A stretch of 64,000 bases of DNA from contig NC_081407.1 of NCBI RefSeq assembly GCF_030272615.1, positions 375,451,018 through 375,515,017 of the forward strand, given 5' to 3'. Positions 48,561 through 60,160 of this stretch are shown one piece after another (position 1 is the stretch's first letter; every line of letters starts with the position of its first letter). The notes beneath the pieces were generated by a model. The model was not told the origin of the DNA and did no database searches. It saw only the letters and a list, made by a program, of their open reading frames with translations. This DNA comes from Cryptomeria japonica. Its lineage: Eukaryota; Streptophyta; Pinopsida; Cupressales; Cupressaceae. The position numbers were made by a program, and so were the translations under genes.

Positions 48561-48604
48561 AATGTGTTTGGTGCGAGAGCACCCTCACGCTCGCAATGGT
48601 CAAA

Positions 48605-51123
48605 TTTTGTTTGTCGTGTGCACAAACCAACATTGCGAGTGCATCTGGGTGGACAGGTTTATGCTAGGCATGCCCCTATCGTGCATCCCAAAGTGCCAGA
48701 ATGTCGAGAGTCATACTGTACCGGTGCGATATCTCAATTGCCCTGAGTTCAAAAAATTGTCAAAATTTGACGGACTGTTTCTTCAAATTTAGGACACATA
48801 TGGTCAATCCATTTGAACTCATGGGGTCGCATGAGGCTCCTCTATAATGGCCTATCTCAGTTTTTGACAACTCAGAGCCATTTTCAATTATTAGCATTTT
48901 TTCGCGTACTCAAAAAACTATCAGTTGCATGCAATACAAAGTTGCAAGATTGGCTAGAATTGATTCAGTTTGTCGTGTGCACAAACCAACATTGCGAGCG
49001 CGTCCAAGTGGGTAGGTTTATGCTAGGCATGCCCCTTTTGTGCATCCCAAAGCACTGGAACATCGAGAGTCATACTATACCGGTTTGATCTCGTAAGTGC
49101 CCTGAGTCTAAAAAATTGTCAAAATTTGATGGTCTATTTCTTCAAATCCAGGACACATATGGTCGATCTGTTTAATCCTGTGGGGTCACGTGAGGCTCCT
49201 CTACAATGTCCTATCTTGGTTTTTGATGAGTCAGAGCCATTTTCAATTGGTAGCATTTTTTCGCTTGCTCCAAAAACCGTTAGTTGCATGCAATGCAAAG
49301 ATGCAAGATTGGCTAGAATTGATTCAGTTTGTCATGTTCACAAACCGACATCGCGATCATGTCTAGGTGGGTAGGTTTAAACTAGGCATGCCCCTATCGT
49401 GCAATCGAGAGTCATACCGTACCGATGTGATCTCTCAAGTGCCCTGAGTCCAAAAAATTGTCAAAATTTGACAGACTGTTTCTTCAAATCTAGGACACAT
49501 ATGGTCCCATTTGATCCCCTGGGGTCACGTGAGGCTCGTCTACAATGTCTTGTCTTAGTTTTTGATGAGTCAAAGCCATTTTCAATTGGTAACATTTTTT
49601 TGCCTACTCTAAAAACCGTCAGTTGGATGCAATGCAAAGTTGCAAGATTGGCTAGAATTGATTCAGTTCATTGTGTGCACAAACTGACATAATAAGAGCA
49701 TCTGGGTGGATAGGTTTATGCTAGGCATTCCCTTGTTGTGGATCCCAAAGTGCCAGAACGTCAAGAGTCATACCGTACTGGTGCGATCTCTCAAGTGCCC
49801 TGAGTCCAAAAAATTATCTAAATTTGATGGACTATCTCTTCAAATCCAGGACACATATGGTTGATTCGTTTGAACCCATGGAGTCACGTGAGTCTCCTCT
49901 ATAATGGCATGTCTTGGTTTTTGACAACTCGGAGCTATTTTCAATTATTAGCATTTTTTTGCCTGCTACAAAAACCGTCAGTTGCATGCAATGCAAAGTT
50001 GCAAGATTGGCTAGAATTTATTCAGTTCATTGTGTGTACAAACCGACGTTGCAAGCGCATCTAGGTGGGTAGTTTTAGACTAGGCATACCCTTGTCATGC
50101 ATCCTAAAGCGTCAGAATGTCGAGAGTCATACCGTACCAATGCGATCTCTCAAGTGCCCTGAGTCAAAAAATTGTCAAAATTTGACGGATTGTTTCTTCA
50201 AATCCAAGACACATATGGTTGATCCATTTGAACCCATTGGGTCGAGTGTGGCTCCTTTACAATATCCTATCTCGGTTTTTGATGAGTCGGAGCCATTTTC
50301 AATTCGTAGCATTTTTTTGCCTGCTCCAAAAATTGTCAGTTGCATGCAATGCAAAGTTGCAAGATTGGCTAGACTTGATTCCGTTCATCGTGTGCACAAA
50401 CCGACATCATTAGCACATTTGGGTGGGTATTTTTACGCTAGGAATGCCCCTCTCATGCATCCCAAAGCGTCGAAACATCAAGAGTCATACCGTACCGGTG
50501 CGATCTCTCAAGTGTCTTGAGTCCAAAAAATTGTCAAAACTTGACGGATTGTTTCTTCCAATCTAGGACACATATGGTCGATTCATTTCAATGTGTGGGG
50601 TCTCCTGAGGCCCCTCTAAAATGACTTGTCTATGTTTTCGACAAGTCGGAGCCATTTTCAATTATTAGCTTTTTTTTGCTTGCTGCAAAAACTGTCAGTT
50701 GCATGCAATGCAAAGTTGCAAGATTGGCAAGAATTGATTTGATTCATCATGTACAGAAACCGATGTCATGAGAGCGTCTGTGTGGGTAGGTTTACTCTAG
50801 GCATGCCCCTGTTGTGCATCGATCCTCTACAATGGCCTATTTCATTTTTTGATGACTCGGAGTCATTTTCAATTATTAGCATTTTTTTGCCTACTCAAAA
50901 AACCATCAGTTGCATGCAATGAAAAGTTGCAAGATTGGCTAGAATTGATTTGGTTCATCGTGTGCACAAATCGATGTTACAAGCGCATCCGAGTGGGTTG
51001 GTTTACACTAGGGTTGCCCCTATTGTGTAGCCCAAAGCCTTGAAACATCGAGAGTCATACCGTACCTGTTCGATCTCTCAAGTGTCCTGAGTCGAAAAAA
51101 TTGTCAAAACTTGACGAACTGTT
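48605..51123 (+). repeat. ~359-bp satellite array, eight copies
   Basis: A reference point (GTGTGCACAAACC or variant) lies at 48616, 48975, 49334, 49673, 50032, 50390, 50749 and 50960. Periods are 359, 359, 339, 359, 358, 359 and 211, so the seventh unit has lost about 148 bases. Common segments are CAATGCAAAGTTGCAAGATT, GAGAGTCATACCGTACC, CAAGTGCCCTGAGTC and AGGACACATATGG. The overlapping frames in the array shift between copies and are not genes. The eighth copy ends abruptly at the LTR at 51124. Confidence 0.95.
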
Positions 51124-52250
51124 TGATGAATACTAAGAGGGGGGGTGAATTAGTATACCAAAAAACACTGCATTTAAACACTTAAATACTCTAAAGATAA
51201 ACCGGTAAAATAGTTTAACAGACAGACTGGTTATCACACATGCAAACCAAAATGCAAATAAAGCATTCACCCACAAAAGCAATACAACCATAACACAAGA
51301 TATTTGACATGGAAACCCAAATGGGAAAAACTATGGTGAGATGGAACTCACAAGTCACTATCTGCAAAATAGAAACCAGACCGGTTAAGGTCTTACAAAG
51401 TTCTTCACCAGAACAGATCCTGTTAGGAATCTCAATCTTTGTTAGAAGATAAGTCCGATTAAAGACTACCTTGCTAGAGGATTTTAGATTCACAGAGGTG
51501 AACCACCTTGTTAGAAGATTTTACAAAAGGCTTTTAGGCCTACCCGGTTAAGGGCTACAGACTTGTCAATGATGTGAGTAATCAACAAGTGTTTGATCTA
51601 TCTAATAGCACAGACTGCTCGATTAGATCCTTGATAGCTCATTCTTAATGCATTCCTGCATTACTTCAGTCTTCTACACATTCATATTCTCTCCAACTCC
51701 TCAATCACCTTAGACCCTAGCCGTTATATCGACTATCGCAACAACAATAACAACAACACCCTAAAACCCTAGACATGATGTCCTTATAAAGGAAACTGAT
51801 TTCATGTCAGTCCAATGGGATTGCATTATAATTTCCTAGGTTCAATGAACCTAGACATACTAGGTAGTATGTCACAAAAAGCATCGCTACAGTGTCGGCA
51901 TCGTCAAACAAACGGTGGATTGGTAACTCATCACAAAATGCCAGTTGGTAACTCATCACAGAGTATTACCGGTTCATACAAAATACCAGTTGCCGGTTTA
52001 TCAAAAATGAAGACTGGTAGAAATGTTTTATGCCGCTTTAATCCCTCGTACCGCTTGAGGTCAACATGCCACTTTAGACCGATAAACACATTCTGCAAAA
52101 CATCAATAGTCTAATGACTATAATACAACTTGCAACATATCAGTTGGAACAAATATCAGTTGTGCTCTAACTCATACATATAAAGAGGATCTTAATGCAA
52201 GTGTGTGTCCATCAATGACAATCACAACATGAACATCAAGAATGCCAACA
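51124..52250 (-). mobile_element. 3' LTR of a retroelement inserted in the satellite
   Basis: In element orientation it runs TGTTGGCATTCTTGATG to TTAGTATTCATCA (about 1127 bases, TG...CA). A C-rich block precedes the end (minus-strand ACTAATTCACCCCCCCTCTT). A purine tract and TTGCCATCAATGCC adjoin it at 52251-52275. The partner 5' LTR is not in the window. Confidence 0.75.
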
Positions 52251-52586
52251 ATCTCCCCATTTGGCATTGATGGCAACACTTAGGAAAATAAAATTTTGAC
52301 ATCTAAGTGTTTTACAACAAAATTATGCCATTAGCAAAATTGCTCCCCCTAAGCATATACACTATCCCTTTAACAATACAATGAATAGCAATTTTGCATA
52401 CAGAGCATAAACATTGATATATCAGAGTAGATAGCATATATCAAAGCATATAGAAAATTTTTTAAATACCAAATACTTCTCCCCTATACTTCTCCAAAAT
52501 AGAATACTTCTCCCCCTTTGCCAACAATGACAAAGTACCACTAAGCAATCCTATTTCCATTTGATATATATATAAATAATAAAAGT
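52251..52586 (-). other. Reiterated polypurine tracts between ORF and LTR
   Basis: In element orientation, purine runs such as AAAGGGGGAGAAG (near 52509), TAGGGGGAGC (near 52341) and AATGGGGAGAT (at the LTR) recur through this stretch. No coding sequence is seen. Confidence 0.6.
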
Positions 52587-54147
52587 TTATGACAATAAGG
52601 AATAGTACTTGTCAAAAACAAATTTATAGTCCTGCAAGAATTGCTTCATTGATAGAGACCAGGACTCAAGTAGGGAGGAGGACACTTCTTTCTCTATTTG
52701 CATCTGGGAGACCTGTTCTTCCATGGCATCAACTGTGCTCATCTCCTGTGTAACTGTCAAGGCATCCAGGTTCAGATAACACTTCTGAAGAATTTGCAGA
52801 CATTGAAGTAAAACCAATTGTAGCTCCTGCAAATCTCTAGACCGTGTGCTGATCTCTTGCTCCATTTTGGCTGACTGGATCTGAAACCGATGAATGGTTT
52901 TCCCATAAGTTGCAAAGGAATCATAAGGCAGCTTGAATGTGCTGAAGTAAGACTGTAAGTTTGTTTGAAGCTTTTGCTTTTGAGCTAGCACATCATCATA
53001 AAATAGATAGGGTTGACAGATTTTGCTGAGTAGCATGTTCTCCTCATCTAGAGCGTCCCTTATATCCTTTTGTTCTTTCTTCAGTTCAAACCGGAGTTCA
53101 TTCAACTTTTTCACCAGAGCTATATTAAGAGCCTTTTGATGCTCCTTCTTGACATTAGCCTCTGCTGCCTCTTCAAGACTTTGCACTTGATCATCTACTA
53201 CTTTGCATAGGAGCTTTAGTCTAACTAATGAAGAATCGATGTTTGGAAGATTTGTATCGAGTATCAAACTGGTAAGCGTATCCACAACAGCTTGGATTAC
53301 ATCCTGCTCCTTTTTTTGTTGTAAGTTTTCAAGGCACTCTTGAGCTACCTTGATGCTTTGCATTAGCTCCGATTCACTTGCAGACTGGAGATCGATAGGA
53401 CTGGTGATATCAGCCAGTTTGGCTTGACTCTTGGTTTCCTTCGGAGTCTCCATCTGTGTGCTCTTCTCCGCTTCTCCTATCTTGTCCTTTTTCGCTTTCT
53501 TTTCTTCTTCTTCCTTCTTCTTTTTCTCTGCTTCCTTCTTCTTTTCATGTTCCTTGTCTTCTTCTTCCTTCTTCTTCCTCTTAGCTTCCTTCCTCTTCTC
53601 CTCTTCTTTCTTTTCCTCTTCCTTCTTCCTTCCGCTTTTCCTCTTCTTTATCTTCCTCTTCCTTCTTCTTCTTTTCCTCATCCTTCCGCTTCTCTTCTTT
53701 ATCCTCTTCTTCTTTCTTTTTCCTCTCATCTTCTTGCCTCTTCTTCTCTTCACATTTTCTTTTCTCCTCTTCGTCTTTTCTCTTCTCTTCCTCTTTTCTC
53801 TTCTCTTCCTCTTTCCGCTTTACCTCATCTTCATCCCTCTTCTTCTTCTCTGCCTGTTCCCTAGCCGCTTCCTGTCTGTCCTTGCCTTGGTCATTGCCGT
53901 GTTCGACCTGATGCTCCTGTCTTGTTCCCTCAGAAGGTATGTCCTGAGTGACATCTTCTATGTCCAGGGCATCAACATCAATAGTGTCGATTGATTCTAC
54001 AACCAGATTTCCTTCATCATCAAATGCTTCATCCGGTTTGGATATAACCAGGGAGGTTGTAGTAGCAATATTGATAGAAATGCTTGTGTAGAATTGAATG
54101 TTGAAAGGGATCTCCTCTTCAATGGTTGAATCCTTGACTTGATGCAA
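52587..54147 (-). pseudogene. Lys/Glu-rich coiled-coil ORF of an LTR element, one frameshift
   Basis: On the minus strand a 188-codon frame from 54147 and a 388-codon frame ending at 52587 overlap in a repetitive KEEEKRKEEE region (53753-53581), so a single indel near 53620 probably splits one protein of about 530 residues. Order: an N-terminal acidic part (VESIDTIDVDALDIEDV), about 150 residues of almost pure K/E/R/D charged repeats, a linker with SSPIDLQSASESELM-like sequence (SPIDLQSASESELM), and a helical C-terminal part ending QFLQDYKFVFDKYYSLLS. No catalytic motif, zinc knuckle or polymerase is seen. It lies just before purine tracts and an LTR, as the ORF at 8607-11580 does. It may be an accessory ORF of a non-autonomous or 3'-ORF-bearing retroelement. 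Confidence 0.5.
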
Positions 54148-54149
54148 TG

Positions 54150-55080
54150 CCTAGCCTTGAAGGGAGACTTGAGAATGCTCAATGCTGGAAAAGAATGCTT
54201 GAATGCTTGGATGCTTGATCGCTTATGCAACTTGAATCTTTCCAACTTTGACCTATCCGACTTATGCAATCTCCACTTATGCAAATTAGAGGACAAATTC
54301 CCCTTAAATACATGTTGGTGGATTTGAATTTCATCATGGGTCGACATCTGGGAAGTTTTCCTGCTCACTGCACAACCCACAATGCATGCTCTAGGAAGGT
54401 CCTACCTAAAAATAGGGCAGGGTCAAGGGTGCCACACCCCTGTCCAAGGGGGGACAAGGGCATCACACCCAGGTGTCCTACCCCTTTCTCTAGGGCAGAG
54501 TACGGACAAAGTGATGAGGAGCCTAAGGAAGAAGCTGTTTTCACAAGTTGAGCAGTCTCCGGTCTCCGATCAGGCTAGAGGATTCGAGTTCGCATGCGTG
54601 AGGACCCCAATGTAGTCGTAAATTGCTAGGGTCATAATTTTATGACACTACAAAACTGAATAACATAGCCACATAATTCAACCATATTCTTATAGAATTA
54701 AGGTTTCCGAAACTTATCTTAATCTTAAGCATTTTGAATGGTAATAATCACTCTAAGAAGATTGCAATGGTCTTGGATCCTTTATGGCTATAACACCCTA
54801 AAAGGTAATTAGTTCTTAAACAAAATCCACTGTCTTACAGAGAACCCATCATGACATAAATAAAACGACATTGGCCATGACACTCTCGAGTGTACGCTAT
54901 ACCTTGAGTTGGGAATGTGCTATATGCCTCTTCTCCAAATGCCTCATAGCCGACCAATCCACCACCTTCTTCTTATTCTTCTTCTTCTTCCATGACTGAT
55001 CTCTTTGTCCCCTTCCAAGTCTCACATAAATGACTTATATAACCTTTTAAAGGGTGGTTTCCAAACCATCACACCCTTTC
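54150..55080 (-). mobile_element. Probable Gypsy-like leader and LTR fragment
   Basis: On the minus strand a GC-richer leader (54616-54380) with GGACAGGGGTGTGGCACCCT-type phrases follows an inverted repeat GTCATAA/TTATGAC (54631-54646) and an AT-rich stretch with TTATATAA. The layout suggests an LTR end plus leader of a Gypsy-like element, but no partner LTR or polymerase is present to prove it. Confidence 0.35.
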
Positions 55081-56592
55081 AATAAGATCACCTTTGATTA
55101 TCCTTTATTAATCTTTCTTTAAACCAAAAGATTTTAATATCCTTTATTTTAATCTCCCCTTTTAATCGAAAAAAGATTGTCTCATTACTTTACATTCTCT
55201 CCAATAAATAGTCACATAACATAGGAAAAAAAAACAAGCAAACAAAATTACAAATTATGGAGTTCACCACCCACCCACCCCCAAAAAAAAATAAATAAAT
55301 AAATAAAATAAACTAGAAAAAAAGAGGAGGTAGTGGTGGGGTCAAACCCTTCTATACGACCAGGTCTTATAGAAATCATTGCAAAATACTGTTTGAGGGA
55401 TGGATCTATCTTAAGGATTGATGTCAACATAAGGTTCAAAGTTTGGAAAATGAAGATTATTAAATCCAAAGAATGGATTTACAAATTAGCAGAGGTTCAT
55501 GGATAGTAGCACAAGGATTATCATGAATTAATTTGTAGTGGTGTCTCCCATGAAGAGATTTAGTGATAGGGATTGTTGTATATGAATGAGGGAAATAAGA
55601 AAACTAAGCCGGAGAAGGCTTAGGAATCATATAGAAAGGGAGTGACTCAAAGAAACAATATTGTTGAATTTGTTGCTTTTTTAAATGAAAACGAGGGGTT
55701 TATTCTTAAAGAAGTTGTTGATATAATTGTAGAAATTGGGGCTAGGGTAAGATACTTTTGTCACTTTGTCTTGATACAAATTTATATGGCTTATAGAATT
55801 TTCATATAGTTTCAATTTTTTTTAATAGAGGGAGCTACCCGATTACTTGGAGCACTTACCTATAAAAAATATAACTCTCAAATAATTAAAATGACTTTAA
55901 GTAGAAAAATAAATAATTTAATTTTTATAATAATATTCATATTTATATTATTATTGAAAAATAGAAATAAAAATATTTATAATTGATAATAATATTTATA
56001 TAAAATTGTTGACTACAAATTCTACAATAATTCAATGAAAATGGTTAGATAACTCAAAAATCAAATAAAAAATTATTCAATAAATTAAAAAAAAAAATAA
56101 GATAGATCTTTTTGAAATTTTTAGATAGATTAATTTAATATCTATAATTTAATAATGTAATGTAGTGTTGATTTTATACTGTTGTTGCATTGATTTGTAC
56201 TATTGTATTGAAATTTTCATTTTGACAAAATGAACTTCAATTCACTTTTAGGAAATTTACTATCAAAGTTAAACTCAACTAATTAATCAAATAATGGTTG
56301 ATTTTAACTAATCAACTAATTAATCAAATAATATGATATATCTAGTTTAGACATTTTGTTAAAGGGTTTAAGGTCCATTAAAAACATTTTTTTACCTTAA
56401 TCAAAAACTAATTAATCAAATTTAATCAACTTTGACTATGCTTGTAGCAATTTTTCTATAAAATTTAAAATCAACTAATCAATGAATTATTTATTGTAAG
56501 GAATAATTTGATTTTAAACCCTTAGTCATAGTTGCACCTAGTACAATTCATGCTTGGGGTCATGGTCAAATCTAAAAGCTATAACCTTTCCA
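55081..56592. other. AT-rich spacer, nothing recognised
   Basis: Contains short A-rich and AAAT-repeat stretches near 55280-55320. A weakly coding-like segment (NIVEFVAFLNENEGFILKEV, plus strand, 55651-55710) is flanked by stops and cannot be assigned. Confidence 0.4.
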
Positions 56593-56773
56593 ATTTTTTG
56601 TTTCGGGATTCCACTGTGTAGGATTTTTTGCATCAATTTTTTGGATCACACTCCTTGATCCATCATCAAGATGAGAGAGCTCTAGGAGAGAAAATCCTAA
56701 TGATGGATCACAGGGTGTAATCCAAAAAGTTGATGCAAAAAATCCTACATAGTTGAATCCAAAAACAAAAAAT
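56593..56773. repeat. 181-bp inverted repeat (foldback) with 74-bp arms
   Basis: The left arm 56593-56666 and right arm 56700-56773 are reverse complements at 65 of 74 positions, separated by 33 bases containing AGAGAGCTCT. Shared arm text includes GTAGGATTTTTTGCATCA and TGATCCATCAT. It could be a small foldback/MITE-like element or the precursor of a small RNA. Confidence 0.85.
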
Positions 56774-56774
56774 A

Positions 56775-57389
56775 AAAATTGCAACGAGGTATGGAAATCT
56801 AGTCAGCACATTTTTCACTTGCCTCCGAAACAATAATAAATAATTTTATTACAATACTACAAAGACAAGTATTCCCACTATGACACTTGTTTTTTATTAC
56901 TTTAGTAGGGAAAGGGCCCCGAACCATTACAAAACAACAACAATAAAAAAAGAGTAGTAAAACAACCCCAGTCATCACATAGCTAGGCACCCAACATAGA
57001 ACAAAGATGCTAGCCTTCAGAAGTAATAAAAAATATATAGACTAAAGTAGTAGCCCATATTAATCCTACCATACTTCCTACAATAAGGACTAACTAAACT
57101 AACAAATAACTGAGTAAAGTAGACAATAACAACAGTTCCCAGATTCAAAATTAATAATAAGAGTCTTAGGGGTCTCACAAGCCTAATAAACCATAAGCCT
57201 AGAGACTTAATAATGAGCATCATAAACCAAAAATTAAAACAAATAGAACTATCTTAAACTATATTAATAGCAAAAAACAACATCACAATCTCACCACCTA
57301 AGCAACAACCTAATTGTCCCTAATGAGATTCCACTTTTCGACTAGTCTTTTCATTTGCTCCTACCATGCCTCTTGGTTCTAGATGACAA
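56775..57389. other. AT-rich spacer, nothing recognised
   Basis: No gene, LTR or repeat partner was identified. Confidence 0.4.
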
Positions 57390-58435
57390 TTGTTTTCCCT
57401 TAGATTAAAAGATTTTTAAATTTTAATTTATTCTGAAATCCTATACTTTTTAATTGTATCAGGACTTACATATAAAAATAGAAAGTAGTCAATAGTAAAA
57501 GACACTCCGCATAAGAAAGAAGAAACTTCTTTTAATAATATTTAAATATTTATTCTTTAATTTTATTTACTAAATGAACAACAAGAGGTAGGGTCTCACC
57601 TAATTTCTTTCCACATAAACCTAGAGGACCTAACCTAACCTTTCACATAAGTGTGCAATTACAATGGCAAGATGACTGACTATATGCCTATACTAGTAGT
57701 TAACCAATAATACGAGGTAGAACCTTCATGCAATTACAATAATTTTATTTACTAAGTCAATAGTAAGAAGGAGGGCCTCACCTCTCTCCACCTAAACATG
57801 GAGGTCCTAACCTAACCTTCCACATGAACATGCAATTACAATAGCAAGATAACTATGACATTTGTTTCTCACTAGATTAAAAGATTTTTAAATTTAAATT
57901 TATTTTAAAATCATAGTTTTTCTTAATTGTATCATGCATATTAAAATAGATAATAGTAAATAGTTAAAAACACTCCAACATAAAAAAGAAGAAACTTCTA
58001 TTAATATTATTTAAAAATTCATTCCTTAATTTTATTTAGTAAACCAACAACAAGAGAGGGCCTCAACTAACTTTCCCCATAAATATGGAGGGCCTAACCT
58101 AACTTTTCATATAAACATACAATTACATTGACAAGATGACTGATTAAATGTCGATATGATAGCCCACCTAACTTTTAACATAAACATATAATTGTGACTG
58201 ATTAAATGTCGATATGATAGTTCACCAACAATTAACAAGATGATTGATTATATGTATGTATAGTAGTACACCTAACCTTTAAAATAAACATACAATTGCA
58301 ACTGATTAAATGTCGATATGATAGTACACCAAACCTTTCACATAAATGCGCAATTAAAATGACAAGATGACTGACTAATAGTTAACCAATAAGAAGAGGC
58401 AGAACCTTCACACAATTACAATGGCAATTAGTAGT
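57390..58435. repeat. Degenerate tandem repeats downstream of the P450 gene
   Basis: AGATTAAAAGATTTTTAAAT recurs at about 57403 and 57874 (~470-bp period), each followed by a CACTCC, AGAAGAAACTTCT and CCTAACCTAAC block. Shorter units with GACTGATTAAATGTCGATAT and CATAAACATA follow at 58138-58325, and TAGTTAACCAATAA occurs at 57700 and 58379. This is a nested, decaying array. Confidence 0.7.
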
Positions 58436-58460
58436 TTTTCTCCCAACTGTACATCCAACC

Positions 58461-60125
58461 TTATGATGGGTTGTCAGTGGTGAGCTTCCAGGAGGGAAAA
58501 GCAGAGATAGGAAACTTCTTTGGTAGGGTCAATCCAAACGTTTCCTCCATATCCAAATCACCCTCCACATTCCAATGAAAGCAATGTATGAGCTGAGCCA
58601 CAACCAAGTAAACAGAAGAAAGCCCCATGTAAATCCCAGGGCATCCTCTCCTTCCTGTTCCGAAAGACAACAATTCGAAGTGGTGGCCATTCACATCTAT
58701 GCTTGAGCCAATAAATCTCTCGGGCTTGAATTCTAAAGGATCTTCCCAAACTCTTTCATCTCTTCCGATTGCCCAAACATTCACAAATAACCTTGTTTTT
58801 GGTGGAATGTAGTATTCTCCAACATTGCAACCCTGGGTGGACTCGTGTGCCATGAGCAAGGGCGCTGGTGCATGTAGTCGAAGAGTTTCCTTCACCACAC
58901 ATCGCAAGTAGTGTAAGCTTACCAGATCACTCTCTCTTACCATACGGTCTCTTCCAACCTTTAATTCAATCTCCTCTTGTGCCCTTGACATTGCTTGAGG
59001 GTTTCTCAACAGCTCAGTCATCGCCCATTCTATAGTTGTGGTAGATGTCTCTACTCCAGCAATTAACATATCCTGCGAAAGAATTGAACTCGTTTTGTTA
59101 GTGAGGTCTAAGCAGAAATATGGCAATTGGGTATTAACGAAATGAATAGTTCCACAATTTGACAATACTAAAGAGCTAGTAGTTTCTGAGGGTCCATGAA
59201 AATTACTGACCGTGATGATTGCTTTGATGTGAAGCCGAGAGACTTGTATCTCCGCACTTCCGATCTCAGCCATGTCCAGCATCACGTCCACAATGTCCGA
59301 TTTTTCCGACTTTTTAACCCTTCTTCGCTCAATGTGCTCATCGATGAGCTTGTCAGCAAACTCATCAAATACCTTATTGATGGCCTGCATGCGGCGGCAG
59401 TAGCCTCCCCAATCGAGAAAAGCAAGAGAGGGAATGAAGTCTCCCGTAACAATTACTCCCGTCAGATGCATAATCTCAGCCACCATCTGTGAAAACTCCT
59501 GCCCTCCGCTCAATTGATGGTCGGAGTAACTTCTCCCTGCAAACATTCTGCACACAATGTTGAGTAAGACGGAAAAGATGTGCTTCCTGAGATTGACGAG
59601 GCGCACGCCATGCTGGCTCTCCTCCCACACAGATCTGACCATGGCGGACACCTCTTCCTCCCTCACCCACCTGAATGACTCCGTTCTCTTGGGCGTCAGC
59701 AATTCCATTGTGCACAGCTTTCTCATCTGCCGCCAGTACTCTCCGTAAGGGGATTGCGCCACGTCTCTGCGCTCGTAGGTCATGTACTTGCCCGCCGATG
59801 TAGGGGGCCTGTTGGCGAAGATCAAATCATGGGTTTTAAGAAACTCTTTGGCCATGGCAGGAGAAGAGACCACCACCGTGGGCACCGAGCCCAGGCGTAG
59901 GAACATGATGGGCCCGTACTTGGTTGCCAGCTTAGCCAGAGCTTTGTGAGGAAGACTTCCCAAAAGATGGAGATTGCCTACCACCGGCCATGGCCGTGGC
60001 CCTGGTGGCAATCCCAACTCTTCCTTGTCGCTCTTTCTCTTATTTTTTGTGATAAATCTGTATATCATCCAGAGGAAGATGAGTGAAAAACCCAACTGTA
60101 TTACAGGGGAATTAAGCCACGCCAT
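58461..60125 (-). CDS. Cytochrome P450, CYP71 clan, CYP750-like (two exons)
   Basis: Exon 1 is 60125-59211 and exon 2 is 59072-58461. The 138-base intron (59210-59073, GTCAGT...CGCAG) has no in-frame stop but is clearly an intron, because removing it joins IKAIIT to DMLIAGVETS at the conserved A-type P450 position (phase 0). The product is 508 residues, normal for the family: N-terminal membrane anchor (1-25), proline hinge LPPGPRPWPVVGN (39-51), C-helix WRQMR (131-135), I-helix AGVETS (310-315), ExxR as KETLR (E367, R370), FKPERF (420-425), and heme loop FGTGRRGCPG (442-451) with Cys449 as the iron ligand. These enzymes sit on the ER face and use O2 and NADPH-P450 reductase. The substrate cannot be told from sequence; gymnosperm CYP750 members oxidise terpenoids. 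All key residues are present, so it looks functional. ATG 60125 is chosen because it directly precedes the anchor. Confidence 0.93.
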   Translation of the reverse strand: MAWLNSPVIQLGFSLIFLWMIYRFITKNKRKSDKEELGLPPGPRPWPVVGNLHLLGSLPHKALAKLATKYGPIMFLRLGSVPTVVVSSPAMAKEFLKTHDLIFANRPPTSAGKYMTYERRDVAQSPYGEYWRQMRKLCTMELLTPKRTESFRWVREEEVSAMVRSVWEESQHGVRLVNLRKHIFSVLLNIVCRMFAGRSYSDHQLSGGQEFSQMVAEIMHLTGVIVTGDFIPSLAFLDWGGYCRRMQAINKVFDEFADKLIDEHIERRRVKKSEKSDIVDVMLDMAEIGSAEIQVSRLHIKAIITVSNFHGPSETTSSLVLSNCGTIHFVNTQLPYFCLDLTNKTSSILSQDMLIAGVETSTTTIEWAMTELLRNPQAMSRAQEEIELKVGRDRMVRESDLVSLHYLRCVVKETLRLHAPAPLLMAHESTQGCNVGEYYIPPKTRLFVNVWAIGRDERVWEDPLEFKPERFIGSSIDVNGHHFELLSFGTGRRGCPGIYMGLSSVYLVVAQLIHCFHWNVEGDLDMEETFGLTLPKKFPISAFPSWKLTTDNPS

Positions 60126-60160
60126 ATTTGGGTAGCCTGACTTTTACAGATACTTGATCT

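Noticed and set aside
48546-51043. A series of ORFs in the satellite array (for example 50065-50520)
   Set aside because: They repeat with the 359-base period, and 359 is not a multiple of three, so frames shift from copy to copy. No start or domain is conserved.
48605-51123. CRISPR-like array
   Set aside because: Repeats are about 359 bases with no short repeat-spacer alternation, and the sequence is eukaryotic.
53424-53994. Plus-strand Phe/Leu/Ser-rich frames opposite the charged coiled-coil ORF
   Set aside because: They are the complement of the Lys/Glu repeat. The minus-strand reading continues into complex, non-repetitive protein sequence and is far more plausible.
54560-54620. tRNA-like sequence (GATTCGAGTTCGCATGC)
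   Set aside because: Lacks a foldable cloverleaf or both internal promoter boxes, and lies in a retroelement leader.
59073-59210. Reading the P450 as a single 554-codon ORF
   Set aside because: The 138 bases are in frame but have good GT and AG borders at the conserved A-type P450 intron position and add 46 residues that no P450 has there.
59196-59748. Plus-strand and alternative-frame ORFs across the P450 gene
   Set aside because: Shadows of the P450 coding sequence, which carries all family motifs on the minus strand.
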